Assembly: GCF_017592335.1 (NCBI RefSeq)
Contig: NZ_JACNMP010000001.1
Span: 1-64,000 of the forward strand
Direction of reading: 5' to 3'
DNA from: Pseudaestuariivita rosea
GTDB lineage: Bacteria > Pseudomonadota > Alphaproteobacteria > Rhodobacterales > Rhodobacteraceae
Length of the DNA: 64,000 bases
Positions 33,387 through 43,038 of the stretch are shown here, one piece after another; positions within the stretch are counted from its first letter, which is position 1, and every line of letters starts with the position of its first letter. The notes under the pieces are model-generated. The model was given only the letters and a program-made list of their open reading frames with translations. It did not search any database and was not told the DNA's origin. A program made the translations under genes and the position numbers.

Positions 33387-34280
33387 CTATTGCGCTGCTT
33401 TTTGTTGGGCAACCATCTGTTCAAGATACTCTGACAGTTCGGTTTTCAGTTCGTCGCGCGCCAGACCAAAGGCGACAGTGGCCTGCAGGAAGCCCGCTTT
33501 TGAACCACAATCAAAACGCTGACCGCGGAAACGCAAACCGTAGACATTACGCTCAGCGCTTAGTTCATCGGCAATGGCGTCGGTCAATTGAATTTCACCA
33601 CCCGATCCCGACTTCATACGGTTCAGGTTTTTCAGCACATCAGGCGTCAGGATATAGCGTCCGATGACCGCCAGATTCGATGGTGCCTCATCCGCTTTGG
33701 GCTTTTCCACCATGCCTTTGACCGCGACCAGCGATCCCATGTCTTCCTTGACGTCCAGAACACCATAGGCCGATGCCTTTTCGGGCGGCACCTCCATCGC
33801 GGCGACCATACAACCGCCGGTGTCTTCATAGGCTTCGGTCATCTGCTGCAGACAGGGTTTTTCGGCGGCAATCACATCATCGGGCAGAATAACGGCAAAG
33901 GGTTCATCGGCGATCAGGCGACGTGCGCACCACACCGCGTGGCCCAGGCCAAGCGCCTTATGCTGACGGATATAGGCAATCGCGCCGCTTTCCATGTTGG
34001 TTGATTTGAGAGTTTCAAGAAGCTCGGTCTTACCCTTTTTGCGAAGCGAGGCTTCAAGCTCAGGCGCGTGGTCGAAGTAATCTTCAAGCGCGGATTTACC
34101 GCGGGACGTCACGAAGATGAATTCCTTGATCCCGGCTGCGCGGGCTTCATCAATTGCGTATTGGATCAGCGGCCGGTCAACCAATGTCATGATTTCCTTT
34201 GGCACCGATTTCGTCGCAGGCAGGAATCTGGTTCCCAATCCGGCTACCGGAAAAATGGCTTTCGTGACGCGTCGTTTCAT
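33387..34280 (-). CDS. galU: UTP-glucose-1-phosphate uridylyltransferase
   Basis: GalU makes UDP-glucose. The 297-residue protein has the nucleotidyltransferase motif FPVAGLGTRFLPATKS, VEKPK and the FGSK-like RFDCGSKAGFLQA segment. The ATG at 34280 is preceded by GAGGG and gives the family opening MKRRVTKAIFP; the TTG at 34295 is five codons further and less likely. The product feeds GalE and the other glycosyltransferases of this locus. Confidence 0.96.
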   Translation of the reverse strand: MKRRVTKAIFPVAGLGTRFLPATKSVPKEIMTLVDRPLIQYAIDEARAAGIKEFIFVTSRGKSALEDYFDHAPELEASLRKKGKTELLETLKSTNMESGAIAYIRQHKALGLGHAVWCARRLIADEPFAVILPDDVIAAEKPCLQQMTEAYEDTGGCMVAAMEVPPEKASAYGVLDVKEDMGSLVAVKGMVEKPKADEAPSNLAVIGRYILTPDVLKNLNRMKSGSGGEIQLTDAIADELSAERNVYGLRFRGQRFDCGSKAGFLQATVAFGLARDELKTELSEYLEQMVAQQKAAQ

Positions 34281-34419
34281 TTCGATCCCTCTCAAATTGC
34301 GCTACTGCGCGGATGGCATACCGTTATTGCCGTCAATAGCATCAACAATAATAACAATTATATTAAGTTTGTTCTCGTGCAGGCAAAGCACCGCCGTAAC
34401 CAGTGGTTGTTTGGCTAGA

Positions 34420-35670
34420 TTATGCCAGTTTTTCAGGCGATCCAAGCCCACGCGCCACAGAAATGCGCGATGTTTCAGCAATCACACGGGATTCAAAGGA
34501 CCAATGCAGACCCGGCGACGCATCGCGCTGCGATTTACCCCAGATCCCACCGCGGTGAATCCAGCCGCAATCCTGGTCGTAAGTAACCCAATGTTTGCGC
34601 GGGGTCGGTGACAAAGCAAAAAGCGTTACGATATGACCATTATTGATCATCTGGCGGGCCTCTTCGCGCAGATCACCAAGTTGCCACAATGGCCCCCAAA
34701 CGACATGATTTCCCTTTGGTGAGATTTTCTGGAACCGCACAAAATCTTCGGGCTGGTCCGGCAAGGGTTCCATTAAACGTCTTTCGCGATCAACGCCCTC
34801 GGTTGCGCCTTCGATCAGACCTGCCATTAGATAGGCGATCTCGGATGATTCCAACCGTCCGGCGACCATATGACTTAGAAGCCTTTTTCGCTGTATGTCC
34901 TGAAATTTCAGCCATGCCTCTTCGGCATCTTCCGGTTCACAATATTTCGACAGATAGACCGCAAAGCTGGCACCGATTTCAAAAAGAGACCGCGGTGTGC
35001 GATCTGCACGGCGTGTGTCGCTTGCAGCGTAACTGTGATGGACCTCGGCCAAGGGGGACAAAGCGGTTTTATATCCCTGGCGGGCCAGACGCATGTTGAT
35101 GTCGGTGTCATCAAGGAAAAAGCGATATGATGGATCGAAGCCGCCGATCTTGGCCAGCACATCCCGTCGGACAGCCATATTTGTGCCCTGGGTTTTGATG
35201 GCCAGACCGTTTTTTGGCGAAAAGCGTGTTGAACGATCCATTGCAACCGGGAAGTCATGCGAAAAGCCGGTGCTGTCGACCATCTGGGCCTGCCACTGAT
35301 AGGATATGCCGTTGCGGCCGCGCACAAATCCACCACTGGCCGCGACATCAGGGTCTTCGAATGGAGACATAAGATATGATAGCCACGTCGGCTCGGCCAC
35401 GGCATCGTCATCGATAAAGGCAACGATTTCACCTGCCGCAGCTATGACACCCATATTCCGTGCGGTCGAGATATTGGGTTCGTCAAAGGATAAAAGCTTG
35501 ACATCATTCGCCGTACACGTCGTTTCGACGGCGCGTTCGCCAAAGATATCGGTCACGACTACGACTTCGAAATTCTGGTAGATCTGCTGATTAAGGGCTT
35601 TCAGACAGCGCGCCAGATAATCGGGCCGATCACGACTGACGACGATCACACTTACACTTTTTTCGTTCAT
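34420..35670 (-). CDS. Glycosyltransferase family 2 protein
   Basis: The 416-residue protein has an N-terminal GT-A domain: SVIVVSRDRPDYLARCL (6-22), FIDDDAVAEPTWL with the metal-binding Asp triplet (about 88-92) and FFLDDTDINMRLARQGYKT with the catalytic-base region. The C-terminal 150 residues are an unassigned domain with KGNHVVWGPLWQLG. Substrate unknown. It overlaps the kdsB-like gene by 4 nt (ATGA). Confidence 0.85.
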   Translation of the reverse strand: MNEKSVSVIVVSRDRPDYLARCLKALNQQIYQNFEVVVVTDIFGERAVETTCTANDVKLLSFDEPNISTARNMGVIAAAGEIVAFIDDDAVAEPTWLSYLMSPFEDPDVAASGGFVRGRNGISYQWQAQMVDSTGFSHDFPVAMDRSTRFSPKNGLAIKTQGTNMAVRRDVLAKIGGFDPSYRFFLDDTDINMRLARQGYKTALSPLAEVHHSYAASDTRRADRTPRSLFEIGASFAVYLSKYCEPEDAEEAWLKFQDIQRKRLLSHMVAGRLESSEIAYLMAGLIEGATEGVDRERRLMEPLPDQPEDFVRFQKISPKGNHVVWGPLWQLGDLREEARQMINNGHIVTLFALSPTPRKHWVTYDQDCGWIHRGGIWGKSQRDASPGLHWSFESRVIAETSRISVARGLGSPEKLA

Positions 35671-36467
35671 TCCAGCCCCATCTGGCGCATCATCTCTTCG
35701 ATTTTTGGAACATCTTCCGGGTTGTTAAGTTCCCAGAACTGGCGGCCTTTTGCGTCGACCTCGACACATAATATTGTCTGGCCGCGTTCCAGAAAGCGCA
35801 GCTGTTCCAGCCCCTCATTCTTTTCCAGATCATTTGCTGAAGTCTTGGGATATTCAAGTAGCGCAGTCGGTCGATAGGCATAGACACCGGCGTGATGATA
35901 AACCGGCGTCATCTGAGATGGTTCGTACCTGCTGGACGTAAAGGGGATAACTTCTTTGGAAAAGTAAAGCGCATGACGCTTGTGGTCAAAAACGGCCGTT
36001 GTACCACCGACCCGACCGGCTTTGCGATCCGCCAGCAGTCCCGCCAGAGCGGCACCGTCACAACGCAGAACCGGGGTTGCGACATCTGCATCAGGGGCAC
36101 CGCGAAGTCCAGCGATCAGATTTTCGATGAACCAGTGCGGTGTCAACGGGGCATCGCCCTGCAGATTGACGACGATATCGAAATCCGATCCGATCTTTTC
36201 ATAGGTTTCGGCACAGCGCTCCGTCCCATTGCCGCAGGATTCTGAGGTCATGATCACCTGAGCCCCAAAAGCCTGGCTCGCCCGCGCAATACGATCATCA
36301 TCGGTCGCAACAACAACGCGATCCACGCCGTTGACCTGCAAAGCGGCTTGCCATGTGCGCTGAACCAGGGATTTTTTCTGCCCCGTCGCGCCGGTCAGTT
36401 CAACCAGTGGCTTGCCCGGATACCGGACCGAGGCATAGCGCGCAGGGATAACAACCAGAACAGACAT
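35667..36467 (-). CDS. kdsB: CMP-Kdo synthetase-like cytidylyltransferase
   Basis: The 266-residue protein resembles 3-deoxy-manno-octulosonate cytidylyltransferase, which activates Kdo as CMP-Kdo for LPS or capsule. It has VIPARYASVRYPGKPL and the later HHAGVYAYR segment. The usual NxQGDEP loop reads NLQGDAP here, so the conserved acidic residue is Ala; it may activate a different acid sugar. The ATG at 36467 overlaps the cysQ stop by one base (TGATG); a GTG one codon earlier is possible. Another housekeeping kdsB may exist elsewhere. Confidence 0.82.
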   Translation of the reverse strand: MSVLVVIPARYASVRYPGKPLVELTGATGQKKSLVQRTWQAALQVNGVDRVVVATDDDRIARASQAFGAQVIMTSESCGNGTERCAETYEKIGSDFDIVVNLQGDAPLTPHWFIENLIAGLRGAPDADVATPVLRCDGAALAGLLADRKAGRVGGTTAVFDHKRHALYFSKEVIPFTSSRYEPSQMTPVYHHAGVYAYRPTALLEYPKTSANDLEKNEGLEQLRFLERGQTILCVEVDAKGRQFWELNNPEDVPKIEEMMRQMGLE

Positions 36468-37264
36468 CACTCAGACCACAACTTCACACCCGGAGCATAG
36501 GCGATAAAGAACGGGTTCTTAAAGCCCTCTTTACCGTATTCCAGCGGCTGATGGTCATCAAAGCGAACAACATGACCGCCCGCCCCCGTCAAAACAGCAT
36601 GGCCCGCTGCGGTATCCCATTCCATGGTCGGGCCAAGTCGGGGGTAAAGGTCAGCCTCGCCCGTGGCAATCAGGCAAAATTTCAACGACGACCCGGCGCT
36701 GGTCATGTCTTTGACGTTGTATCGGCTGATATATTGGTCCGTGTCCGCATCGCGATGCGATTTCGACGCCACGACCATCAGCGCGGCATTGTCAGGCGTG
36801 GAAACGGACAGGGTTTTCAATTCGCCAACCTGCATCAGATCATGGGGGCCTATTTCCTCAACCGTGATATTTTCACTGACGGTGTAAAACAGCCGCCCAC
36901 GCGCCGGGGCATAGACAACGCCACGTGTCGGAATGCCGTCCTGCACCAAAGCAATGTTAACCGTGAAATCACCGCGCCTTTTGATAAACTCTTTCGTTCC
37001 ATCCAATGGGTCTACGATGATAAAGGTATTGGCGTCGACGTTGTGCGACGCCGCCTGTTCCTCGGTCACCAGCGGGATATCTGGGAATTGCTGCCTTAGA
37101 CCGTCAGAAATAACCTTATCGGCGGCCTGATCGGCCTTGGTCACAGGGCTGTTGTCTGACTTTGTCTCAACCTCAAAATCATCGGCCTGATAAATCTGCA
37201 TGATCTGATGGCCCGCCAGCAACGCCAGTCGTCTGAATTCAGTTGTGATTTTGTCGAAATCCAA
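36467..37264 (-). CDS. cysQ: 3'(2'),5'-bisphosphate nucleotidase CysQ
   Basis: CysQ hydrolyses 3'-phosphoadenosine 5'-phosphate (PAP), the by-product of PAPS use. The 265-residue inositol-monophosphatase-fold protein has VTEEQAA, IVDPLDGTKEFIKRRGDF and WDTAAGHAVLTGAGG, all metal-binding family motifs. It is the first gene of the minus-strand glycan operon, coupled to the kdsB-like gene. With a sulfotransferase at the end of the same locus, PAP removal for glycan sulfation is a plausible role. Confidence 0.93.
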   Translation of the reverse strand: MDFDKITTEFRRLALLAGHQIMQIYQADDFEVETKSDNSPVTKADQAADKVISDGLRQQFPDIPLVTEEQAASHNVDANTFIIVDPLDGTKEFIKRRGDFTVNIALVQDGIPTRGVVYAPARGRLFYTVSENITVEEIGPHDLMQVGELKTLSVSTPDNAALMVVASKSHRDADTDQYISRYNVKDMTSAGSSLKFCLIATGEADLYPRLGPTMEWDTAAGHAVLTGAGGHVVRFDDHQPLEYGKEGFKNPFFIAYAPGVKLWSE

Positions 37265-37384
37265 GATCTATCCGTCCTGTGAAATTGCGTTTATTGATCC
37301 GTAACCCTTACGCCCTTATGCTTTCCGATAGTGAAATGGGCAAGCAGACACTGTTTGCGCCCCGCCAGTAAGCGACAGATCGGC

Positions 37385-38206
37385 ATGTTCCAGTTCGAAG
37401 CCAGACCCTATGCCAGACGACCCGCCGTCAGTTTTTTTGAGCTGGTCTACCACGGCGCTGTTCGTAACGTGCGTAAAAAGCACGGCAATGCAGTGCTCAG
37501 CATACTTCTGAATATGCTTCAGACTGTTTTGATGTGCGTGATTTTTTATGTACTTTTCAGCGTTTTAGGGCTTCGCGCGTCGGCTATCCGCGGCGATTTT
37601 ATGCTTTTCGTGATGTCCGGGGTCTTTTTGCTGTTCACCCATAACGCCGCCATGGGTGCCGTTGTCGGGTCCGAGGGACCCGCATCGCCCATGATGCAAC
37701 ACGCCCCGATGAGCACAGCGATTGCGATCTGTTCGGGCGCGATAGGGTCGCTTTACGTTCAGATTCTGTCGATGATTTTCGTTTTGCTGGTCTATCACAT
37801 CGCCGTAACCCCGATTGAGATTCTGAACCCCGTCGGTGCGTTTGGCATGGTTTTGTTATCATGGCTGTCGGGCGTGGCGCTTGGTCTGGTGTTTCTGGCG
37901 CTGAAACCTTGGGCGCCAGGCACGGTCGGTTTGATTTCAACAATTTACAGACGGGTGAACATGTTCACATCCGGCAAGATGTTTTTGGCAAACATGCTGC
38001 CCGGTTCGTTGCGGATGTTGTTTGAATGGAACCCGCTGTTTCACACCATCGATCAGGCGCGGGGCTTTATTTTCATCAACTATTTTCCGCGCAATACCAA
38101 TATTGAATACGCCATATATTTTTCCATCGTGTTCATCACACTTGGCCTGATTGGCGAATTTTATACGCGCAAGCATGCCTCAGCCAGTTGGTCAGCGCGC
38201 AAGTAA
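37385..38206 (+). CDS. ABC-2 type polysaccharide export permease (KpsM-like)
   Basis: The 273-residue protein has six hydrophobic segments in the ABC-2/KpsM pattern (about 38-58, 70-88, 108-132, 145-170, 180-200 and a last one near 245-265) and the typical EWNPLFHTIDQARG segment before the last helix. It would export capsule or a similar glycan with a KpsT-type ATPase and KpsE. No ATPase gene is adjacent. ATG at 37385 chosen over a frame at 37331, giving MFQFEARPYARRPA. It diverges from cysQ across 120 bp and ends 1 nt before the convergent alkB stop. Confidence 0.83.
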   Translation: MFQFEARPYARRPAVSFFELVYHGAVRNVRKKHGNAVLSILLNMLQTVLMCVIFYVLFSVLGLRASAIRGDFMLFVMSGVFLLFTHNAAMGAVVGSEGPASPMMQHAPMSTAIAICSGAIGSLYVQILSMIFVLLVYHIAVTPIEILNPVGAFGMVLLSWLSGVALGLVFLALKPWAPGTVGLISTIYRRVNMFTSGKMFLANMLPGSLRMLFEWNPLFHTIDQARGFIFINYFPRNTNIEYAIYFSIVFITLGLIGEFYTRKHASASWSARK

Positions 38207-38207
38207 G

Positions 38208-38822
38208 TCATTCGACCACCCTAAGTGTCAGGTTAATGCGGCCCCCGTTGTGCAACAATTGACTTGAGCCGAATCTGATGCGATCCACACCATGATAGGT
38301 CAGGCGCGCATCGCCCTCCATCACAACGACATCCCCAGATTTCAGCCATATAGACTCAGTTGATCCCCCGCGGCTTTGATTGCCAATACGAAACAGGGCG
38401 TCATCGCCAAGGGAAATCGAAACAACCGGCCACTGAAAGTCGGCCTCATCACGGTCCTGATGCAGGCCCATTTTGGCATTCTCGGAATAATAGTTGATCA
38501 GGCAGCATTCCGGCTGCCGGTGCTTCGGCCCGACGGTCTGCCAGATTTTCAGAATACTGTCTGGAATATCAGGCCAGTTCGATCCGTTCGGGTGAGCCTT
38601 TCGATAAGAATAGCCCGAACGATCAGCGTACCAGCCATATTTCCCCGCGGACGTCATTTGAACCGACATCGGCTTGCCATAGGGGGTTTGCGGCTGAAAT
38701 AGCGGGACATCACGGACAATGGTCCGCACGTCGGTCAAGATGGCATGCTGTTCATCGGCAGACAAATACCCCTTGTAGATTTTGAAGTCACGCAAGGTCA
38801 AAGGACGTGGAAGATCATTCAT
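38208..38822 (-). CDS. alkB: AlkB-like alpha-ketoglutarate-dependent dioxygenase
   Basis: AlkB-family enzymes remove alkyl lesions from DNA or RNA with Fe(II) and 2-oxoglutarate. The 204-residue protein has the iron ligands in GLHQDRDEADF (His-x-Asp) and LTYHGVDRI (His), and the RINLTLR Arg that binds 2-oxoglutarate. The ATG at 38822 gives MNDLPRPLTLRDF and fits; a frame reaching 39056 would overlap dnaK and is rejected. It is divergent from dnaK and has a single promoter region of about 180 nt between them. Confidence 0.92.
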   Translation of the reverse strand: MNDLPRPLTLRDFKIYKGYLSADEQHAILTDVRTIVRDVPLFQPQTPYGKPMSVQMTSAGKYGWYADRSGYSYRKAHPNGSNWPDIPDSILKIWQTVGPKHRQPECCLINYYSENAKMGLHQDRDEADFQWPVVSISLGDDALFRIGNQSRGGSTESIWLKSGDVVVMEGDARLTYHGVDRIRFGSSQLLHNGGRINLTLRVVE

Positions 38823-38867
38823 AATTAACTCTGCCGCAAGAAACCTGCATTCAACCGTTGCGTGGTG

Positions 38868-38899
38868 CTTGCACGGTTTGAACGTGAACCTTATATACG
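38868..38899 (+). promoter_or_regulatory. RpoH (heat-shock) type promoter of dnaK
   Basis: CTTG at 38868-38871 and CTTATATACG at 38890-38899, spaced 18 nt, match the alphaproteobacterial heat-shock consensus CTTG-N17-CYTATNTNNG (from memory). The same stretch also reads TTGCAC-N17-TATATA (38869-38897), an acceptable sigma-70 promoter. It is about 106 nt before the dnaK ATG. No CIRCE element was seen. Confidence 0.7.
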
Positions 38900-39004
38900 C
38901 CCAGAAGCCGGACAGCCCAGTGAAGGTTGTCTGTAAAGTTGGGATAAGGTTGGGATGCCGTTTTCGGATCCTGGCCCACAGATCGCCGAAAAGAGGAATA
39001 CAAT

Positions 39005-40924
39005 ATGGCCAAAGTAATTGGTATCGACCTCGGAACCACAAACAGCTGCGTCGCAATCATGGACGGATCGCAGCCACGTGTGATCGAGAATGCAGAAGGT
39101 GCACGCACGACGCCGTCAATCGTCGCCTTCACAGATCAGGAACGCCTGGTGGGCCAGCCTGCCAAACGGCAGGCCGTTACAAACCCGGAAAATACAATTT
39201 TCGCAGTCAAGCGTCTGATCGGTCGTCGCGTTGATGATGCCGAGGTGACAAAAGACAAGAAAATCGTCCCCTATGAAATTATCGATGGCGGCAACGGTGA
39301 CGCCTGGGTCGAAGCCAAGGGCGAAAAATACAGCCCCAGCCAGATTTCCGCCTTTATTCTGCAAAAGATGAAGGAAACTGCCGAATCCTATCTGGGCGAA
39401 GACGTTACTCAGGCCGTGATTACGGTGCCTGCGTATTTCAACGACGCGCAACGTCAGGCCACCAAAGACGCCGGTAAAATCGCTGGTCTTGAGGTTTTGC
39501 GGATCATCAACGAACCAACCGCTGCGGCCCTGGCCTATGGTCTGGACAAGAAAGAAACCAAGACAATCGCCGTTTATGACCTTGGTGGTGGTACGTTTGA
39601 CGTGACCATCCTGGAAATCGACGATGGCCTGTTTGAGGTCAAATCGACCAACGGTGACACCTTCCTGGGTGGTGAAGACTTTGACATGCGCATCGTCAAC
39701 TACCTGGCTGATGAGTTCAAAAAGGAAAACGGCACCGATCTGACCAAGGATAAGATGGCCTTGCAGCGTCTGAAAGAAGCTGCAGAAAAAGCCAAGATCG
39801 AACTGTCGTCGGCCAGCCAGACCGAGATCAACCAGCCGTTTATCTCGATGGACCCTGAAACCAAGCAGCCGCTGCACATGGTGATGAAACTGACCCGTGC
39901 CAAGCTGGAAAGCCTTGTAAATGATCTGATCAAAGCGTCGATGAAACCTTGTCAGGCCGCGTTGAAAGACGCGGGTCTATCGACAAGTGACATTGATGAG
40001 GTGGTTCTGGTCGGCGGTATGACCCGTATGCCCAAGGTGATCGAGGAAGTGACAAAATTCTTCGGCAAGGAACCTCATAAGGGCGTCAACCCTGACGAAG
40101 TCGTTGCCATGGGTGCGGCCATTCAGGCCGGTGTTCTGCAAGGGGACGTCAAAGACGTTGTTCTGCTGGATGTCACACCGCTGTCGCTTGGGATCGAAAC
40201 ACTGGGCGGTGTGTTCACACGCCTGATCGACCGCAACACGACCATTCCGACGAAGAAATCGCAAATCTTCTCAACCGCCGAAGACAACCAGAACGCCGTG
40301 ACCATCCGCGTATTCCAGGGGGAACGCGAAATGGCTGCGGATAACAAGATCCTGGGCCAGTTCAACCTGGAAAACATTCCCCCAGCACCGCGTGGGTTAC
40401 CCCAGATCGAGGTGACGTTTGATATCGATGCGAACGGTATCGTGTCCGTTGGCGCGATGGATAAAGGCACCGGGAAAGAACAGAAGATCACCATCCAGGC
40501 CTCGGGTGGGTTGTCGGATGAGGACATCGAAAAGATGGTCCGCGACGCCGAAGAAAACGCCGAAGCCGACAAAGAGCGTAAAGAGCTGGTTGAGGCGAAA
40601 AATCAGGCTGAAAGCTTGATCCATTCGACCGAGAAGTCGATGGAAGAGCATAGCGATAAGGTTGATCCGACCACAATCGAAGCGATTGAGCTTGCCATCG
40701 CAGCACTGAAAGACGAACTGGAAACCGAAGACGCGGGTAAAATCAAGTCTGGCATCCAGAACGTGACCGAGGCCGCGATGAAACTGGGCGAAGCGATCTA
40801 TAAAGCCAGCCAGGAAGAAGCCACCGGTGAAGCACCCGATGTCGACGACGAACCACGCGGTGTAGACGATGATATCGTCGATGCCGACTTCGAAGATCTC
40901 GACGACGACAAGCGCGCCTCTTAA
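39005..40924 (+). CDS. dnaK: Chaperone DnaK (Hsp70)
   Basis: The 639-residue protein has the Hsp70 nucleotide-binding signatures [12 protein letters not shown] (6-17), [14 protein letters not shown] and [13 protein letters not shown], a substrate-binding domain, and the acidic C-terminal tail ending DLDDDKRAS. It folds client proteins with DnaJ and GrpE. Its order, dnaK-dnaJ with a hairpin between (40945-40970), is the classical one. An RpoH-type promoter lies upstream. Confidence 0.99.
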   Translation: MAKVIGIDLGTTNSCVAIMDGSQPRVIENAEGARTTPSIVAFTDQERLVGQPAKRQAVTNPENTIFAVKRLIGRRVDDAEVTKDKKIVPYEIIDGGNGDAWVEAKGEKYSPSQISAFILQKMKETAESYLGEDVTQAVITVPAYFNDAQRQATKDAGKIAGLEVLRIINEPTAAALAYGLDKKETKTIAVYDLGGGTFDVTILEIDDGLFEVKSTNGDTFLGGEDFDMRIVNYLADEFKKENGTDLTKDKMALQRLKEAAEKAKIELSSASQTEINQPFISMDPETKQPLHMVMKLTRAKLESLVNDLIKASMKPCQAALKDAGLSTSDIDEVVLVGGMTRMPKVIEEVTKFFGKEPHKGVNPDEVVAMGAAIQAGVLQGDVKDVVLLDVTPLSLGIETLGGVFTRLIDRNTTIPTKKSQIFSTAEDNQNAVTIRVFQGEREMAADNKILGQFNLENIPPAPRGLPQIEVTFDIDANGIVSVGAMDKGTGKEQKITIQASGGLSDEDIEKMVRDAEENAEADKERKELVEAKNQAESLIHSTEKSMEEHSDKVDPTTIEAIELAIAALKDELETEDAGKIKSGIQNVTEAAMKLGEAIYKASQEEATGEAPDVDDEPRGVDDDIVDADFEDLDDDKRAS

Positions 40925-40944
40925 GTGGCCATTGGAACCTCTTT

Positions 40945-40970
40945 AACCGGCCTGCACAGGCGGGCCGGTT
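40945..40970 (+). terminator. Hairpin between dnaK and dnaJ
   Basis: AACCGGCC (40945-40952) pairs with GGCCGGTT (40963-40970), 8 bp, loop 10 nt, with TTTTACG after it. As dnaJ follows 26 nt later, it may act as an attenuator that lowers dnaJ relative to dnaK. Confidence 0.65.
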
Positions 40971-40996
40971 TTACGTTCCGTGACGGGAGATAACCC

Positions 40997-42142
40997 ATGT
41001 CAAAACGCGATTATTACGAAACACTTGGCGTTTCGAAGGGTGCATCGGCCGATGAGATCAAAAAAGCTTATCGTGGAAAGGCCAAAGAGCTTCACCCTGA
41101 CAGAAACTCTGACAACCCCAATGCCGAAGCGCAGTTCAAGGAGGTCAACGAAGCCTACGAGGTTCTGAAAGACGCGGATAAGAAAGCGGCCTACGACCGT
41201 TTTGGTCACGCGGCTTTCGAAGGCGGTATGGGCGGCGGCGGACGACCGGGCGGCGGATACGGCGGGCAGGGTGATTTTGCCAGTGCTTTTTCTGATGTAT
41301 TCGACGATCTGTTCGGTGATTTCATGGGCGGCCGTGGCGGCGGACGTCAGCGGGCGACCCGCGGCTCGGACCTGCGCTATAACCTAAAAGTGACGCTGGA
41401 GGAGGCCTATTCAGGTCTTCAAAAAACCATCAATGTCCCAACTTCCGTCGCGTGCGACGCATGCAGCGGAACCGGCGCCGAAGGCGGCGCAGAACCGGTC
41501 ACCTGCCCAACCTGTTCGGGTATGGGCAAGGTCCGCGCGCAGCAGGGTTTCTTTACAGTCGAACGCACCTGCCCCACGTGTAATGGGCTGGGTCAAATCA
41601 TCAAAAACCCCTGTAAGGTCTGTAATGGCGCAGGGCGCGTCGAAAAAGACCGTGCGTTAAGTGTCAATATTCCAGCCGGTGTCGAAACAGGTACCCGCAT
41701 TCGACTGGCTGGCGAAGGCGAGGCTGGCGTGCGCGGCGGGCCAACGGGTGATCTGTATATCTTCATCAATGTCGCCGAACACGAACTGTTTCAACGCGAC
41801 GGCCAAGCCCTGTTCTGTCGGGTGCCCGTTTCGATCACAGCCGCAGCCCTTGGCGGCGATATCGAGGTGCCGACAATTGATGGCGGCCGAAGCCGGGTGA
41901 AAATCCCCGCCGGCAGCCAGTCGGGGCGGCAAATGCGGTTGCGCGGCAAAGGCATGCCTGCACTGCGTGGTGGTAGCCACGGCGACATGTTCATCGAATT
42001 GGCCGTGGAAACGCCCGTCAATCTGACATCTCGCCAAAAAGAGCTGCTGCGCGAATTTGACAAGCTGAGCGAAAACAACAACCCGGAAAGTTCCAGCTTT
42101 TTCTCATCAGTGAAAAATTTCTGGGACTCGATGAAGAGTTAA
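40997..42142 (+). CDS. dnaJ: Chaperone DnaJ (Hsp40)
   Basis: The 381-residue co-chaperone has a J domain with HPD ([10 protein letters not shown], about residue 33-42), a Gly/Phe-rich region (about 75-118), four CxxCxGxG zinc motifs ([32 protein letters not shown]) and the C-terminal client-binding domain. Domain order and length are canonical. It follows dnaK. Confidence 0.99.
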   Translation: MSKRDYYETLGVSKGASADEIKKAYRGKAKELHPDRNSDNPNAEAQFKEVNEAYEVLKDADKKAAYDRFGHAAFEGGMGGGGRPGGGYGGQGDFASAFSDVFDDLFGDFMGGRGGGRQRATRGSDLRYNLKVTLEEAYSGLQKTINVPTSVACDACSGTGAEGGAEPVTCPTCSGMGKVRAQQGFFTVERTCPTCNGLGQIIKNPCKVCNGAGRVEKDRALSVNIPAGVETGTRIRLAGEGEAGVRGGPTGDLYIFINVAEHELFQRDGQALFCRVPVSITAAALGGDIEVPTIDGGRSRVKIPAGSQSGRQMRLRGKGMPALRGGSHGDMFIELAVETPVNLTSRQKELLREFDKLSENNNPESSSFFSSVKNFWDSMKS

Positions 42143-42176
42143 CCGATTTTTCAACGATTTAGCAGAGCGTGTAGAT

Positions 42177-42935
42177 ATGGACGCTCCGAAACAGTTTGCC
42201 GAAGTACAATTACCATTGCTGGAAGGTCAGGAACTGTTGGTGACTGGCCCGAAGGGTCGGTTGCCGTCTTATATCAAAGATCATCGCAAACGGCTGCGCG
42301 AACGTTTCGTTCAGGGTGGTCCACAAGCGATGCCCGACTATGAATTGCTTGAGCTGATCCTTTTCCGGTCCATCCCACAGTGCGATGTCAAACCCGTTGC
42401 GCGTCGCCTGCTGGATGCCTTTGGTGACTTTAACCGTGTTATCTCGGCCGATCCTGAACGCCTGATGGAAATTCGCGGTGTGGGCGAAACAGTGGCGACT
42501 GACATCAAGATACTTGAGGCTGCGGCCCACAGGATGGCGCGCGCCAAAGTGATGCAACGACCGATTCTATCAAGCTGGGACGCGCTGCTTGATTACTGCC
42601 ACACCGCCATGTCCCATCGTGAGACCGAGACATTTCGCGTGCTGTACCTGGACCGTAAAAATGTGCTGATCGCCGACGAAGAACAGGCAAAAGGCACCGT
42701 CGATCACGTGCCCGTCTATCCGCGTGAGGTTATGAAAAGGGCATTGGACATAAATGCCTCGGCCATCATACTGGTGCACAATCATCCGTCCGGCGACCCG
42801 ACGCCGTCAGACGCCGACATTACGATGACACAGCAAATCGCGAACGCTGCATTGTCCTTGGGCATAACACTGCACGACCACCTGATCATCGGAAAATCAC
42901 AGGAACTTAGCTTTCGAAGCGAAGGTCTGATCTAG
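42177..42935 (+). CDS. radC: RadC family JAB/MPN-domain protein
   Basis: The 252-residue protein has an N-terminal helix-hairpin-helix region (YELLELILFRSIPQCD and GVGETVATDI) and a C-terminal RadC/JAB1 metalloprotease-like domain with the JAMM motif HNHPSGDPTPSD and an upstream Glu. The family was named for DNA repair but its function is unproven. Start ATG at 42177, 34 nt after dnaJ, same strand. Confidence 0.93.
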   Translation: MDAPKQFAEVQLPLLEGQELLVTGPKGRLPSYIKDHRKRLRERFVQGGPQAMPDYELLELILFRSIPQCDVKPVARRLLDAFGDFNRVISADPERLMEIRGVGETVATDIKILEAAAHRMARAKVMQRPILSSWDALLDYCHTAMSHRETETFRVLYLDRKNVLIADEEQAKGTVDHVPVYPREVMKRALDINASAIILVHNHPSGDPTPSDADITMTQQIANAALSLGITLHDHLIIGKSQELSFRSEGLI

Positions 42936-43038
42936 GCGTTCGAATTTACAAAGGAATTTCAGAAGCTTATTCTGCATCCTAAGGTGATAGATTGTGTATA
43001 AGGTATGTAGACACATCTGCGATGGCGGCCAGGGCGCG

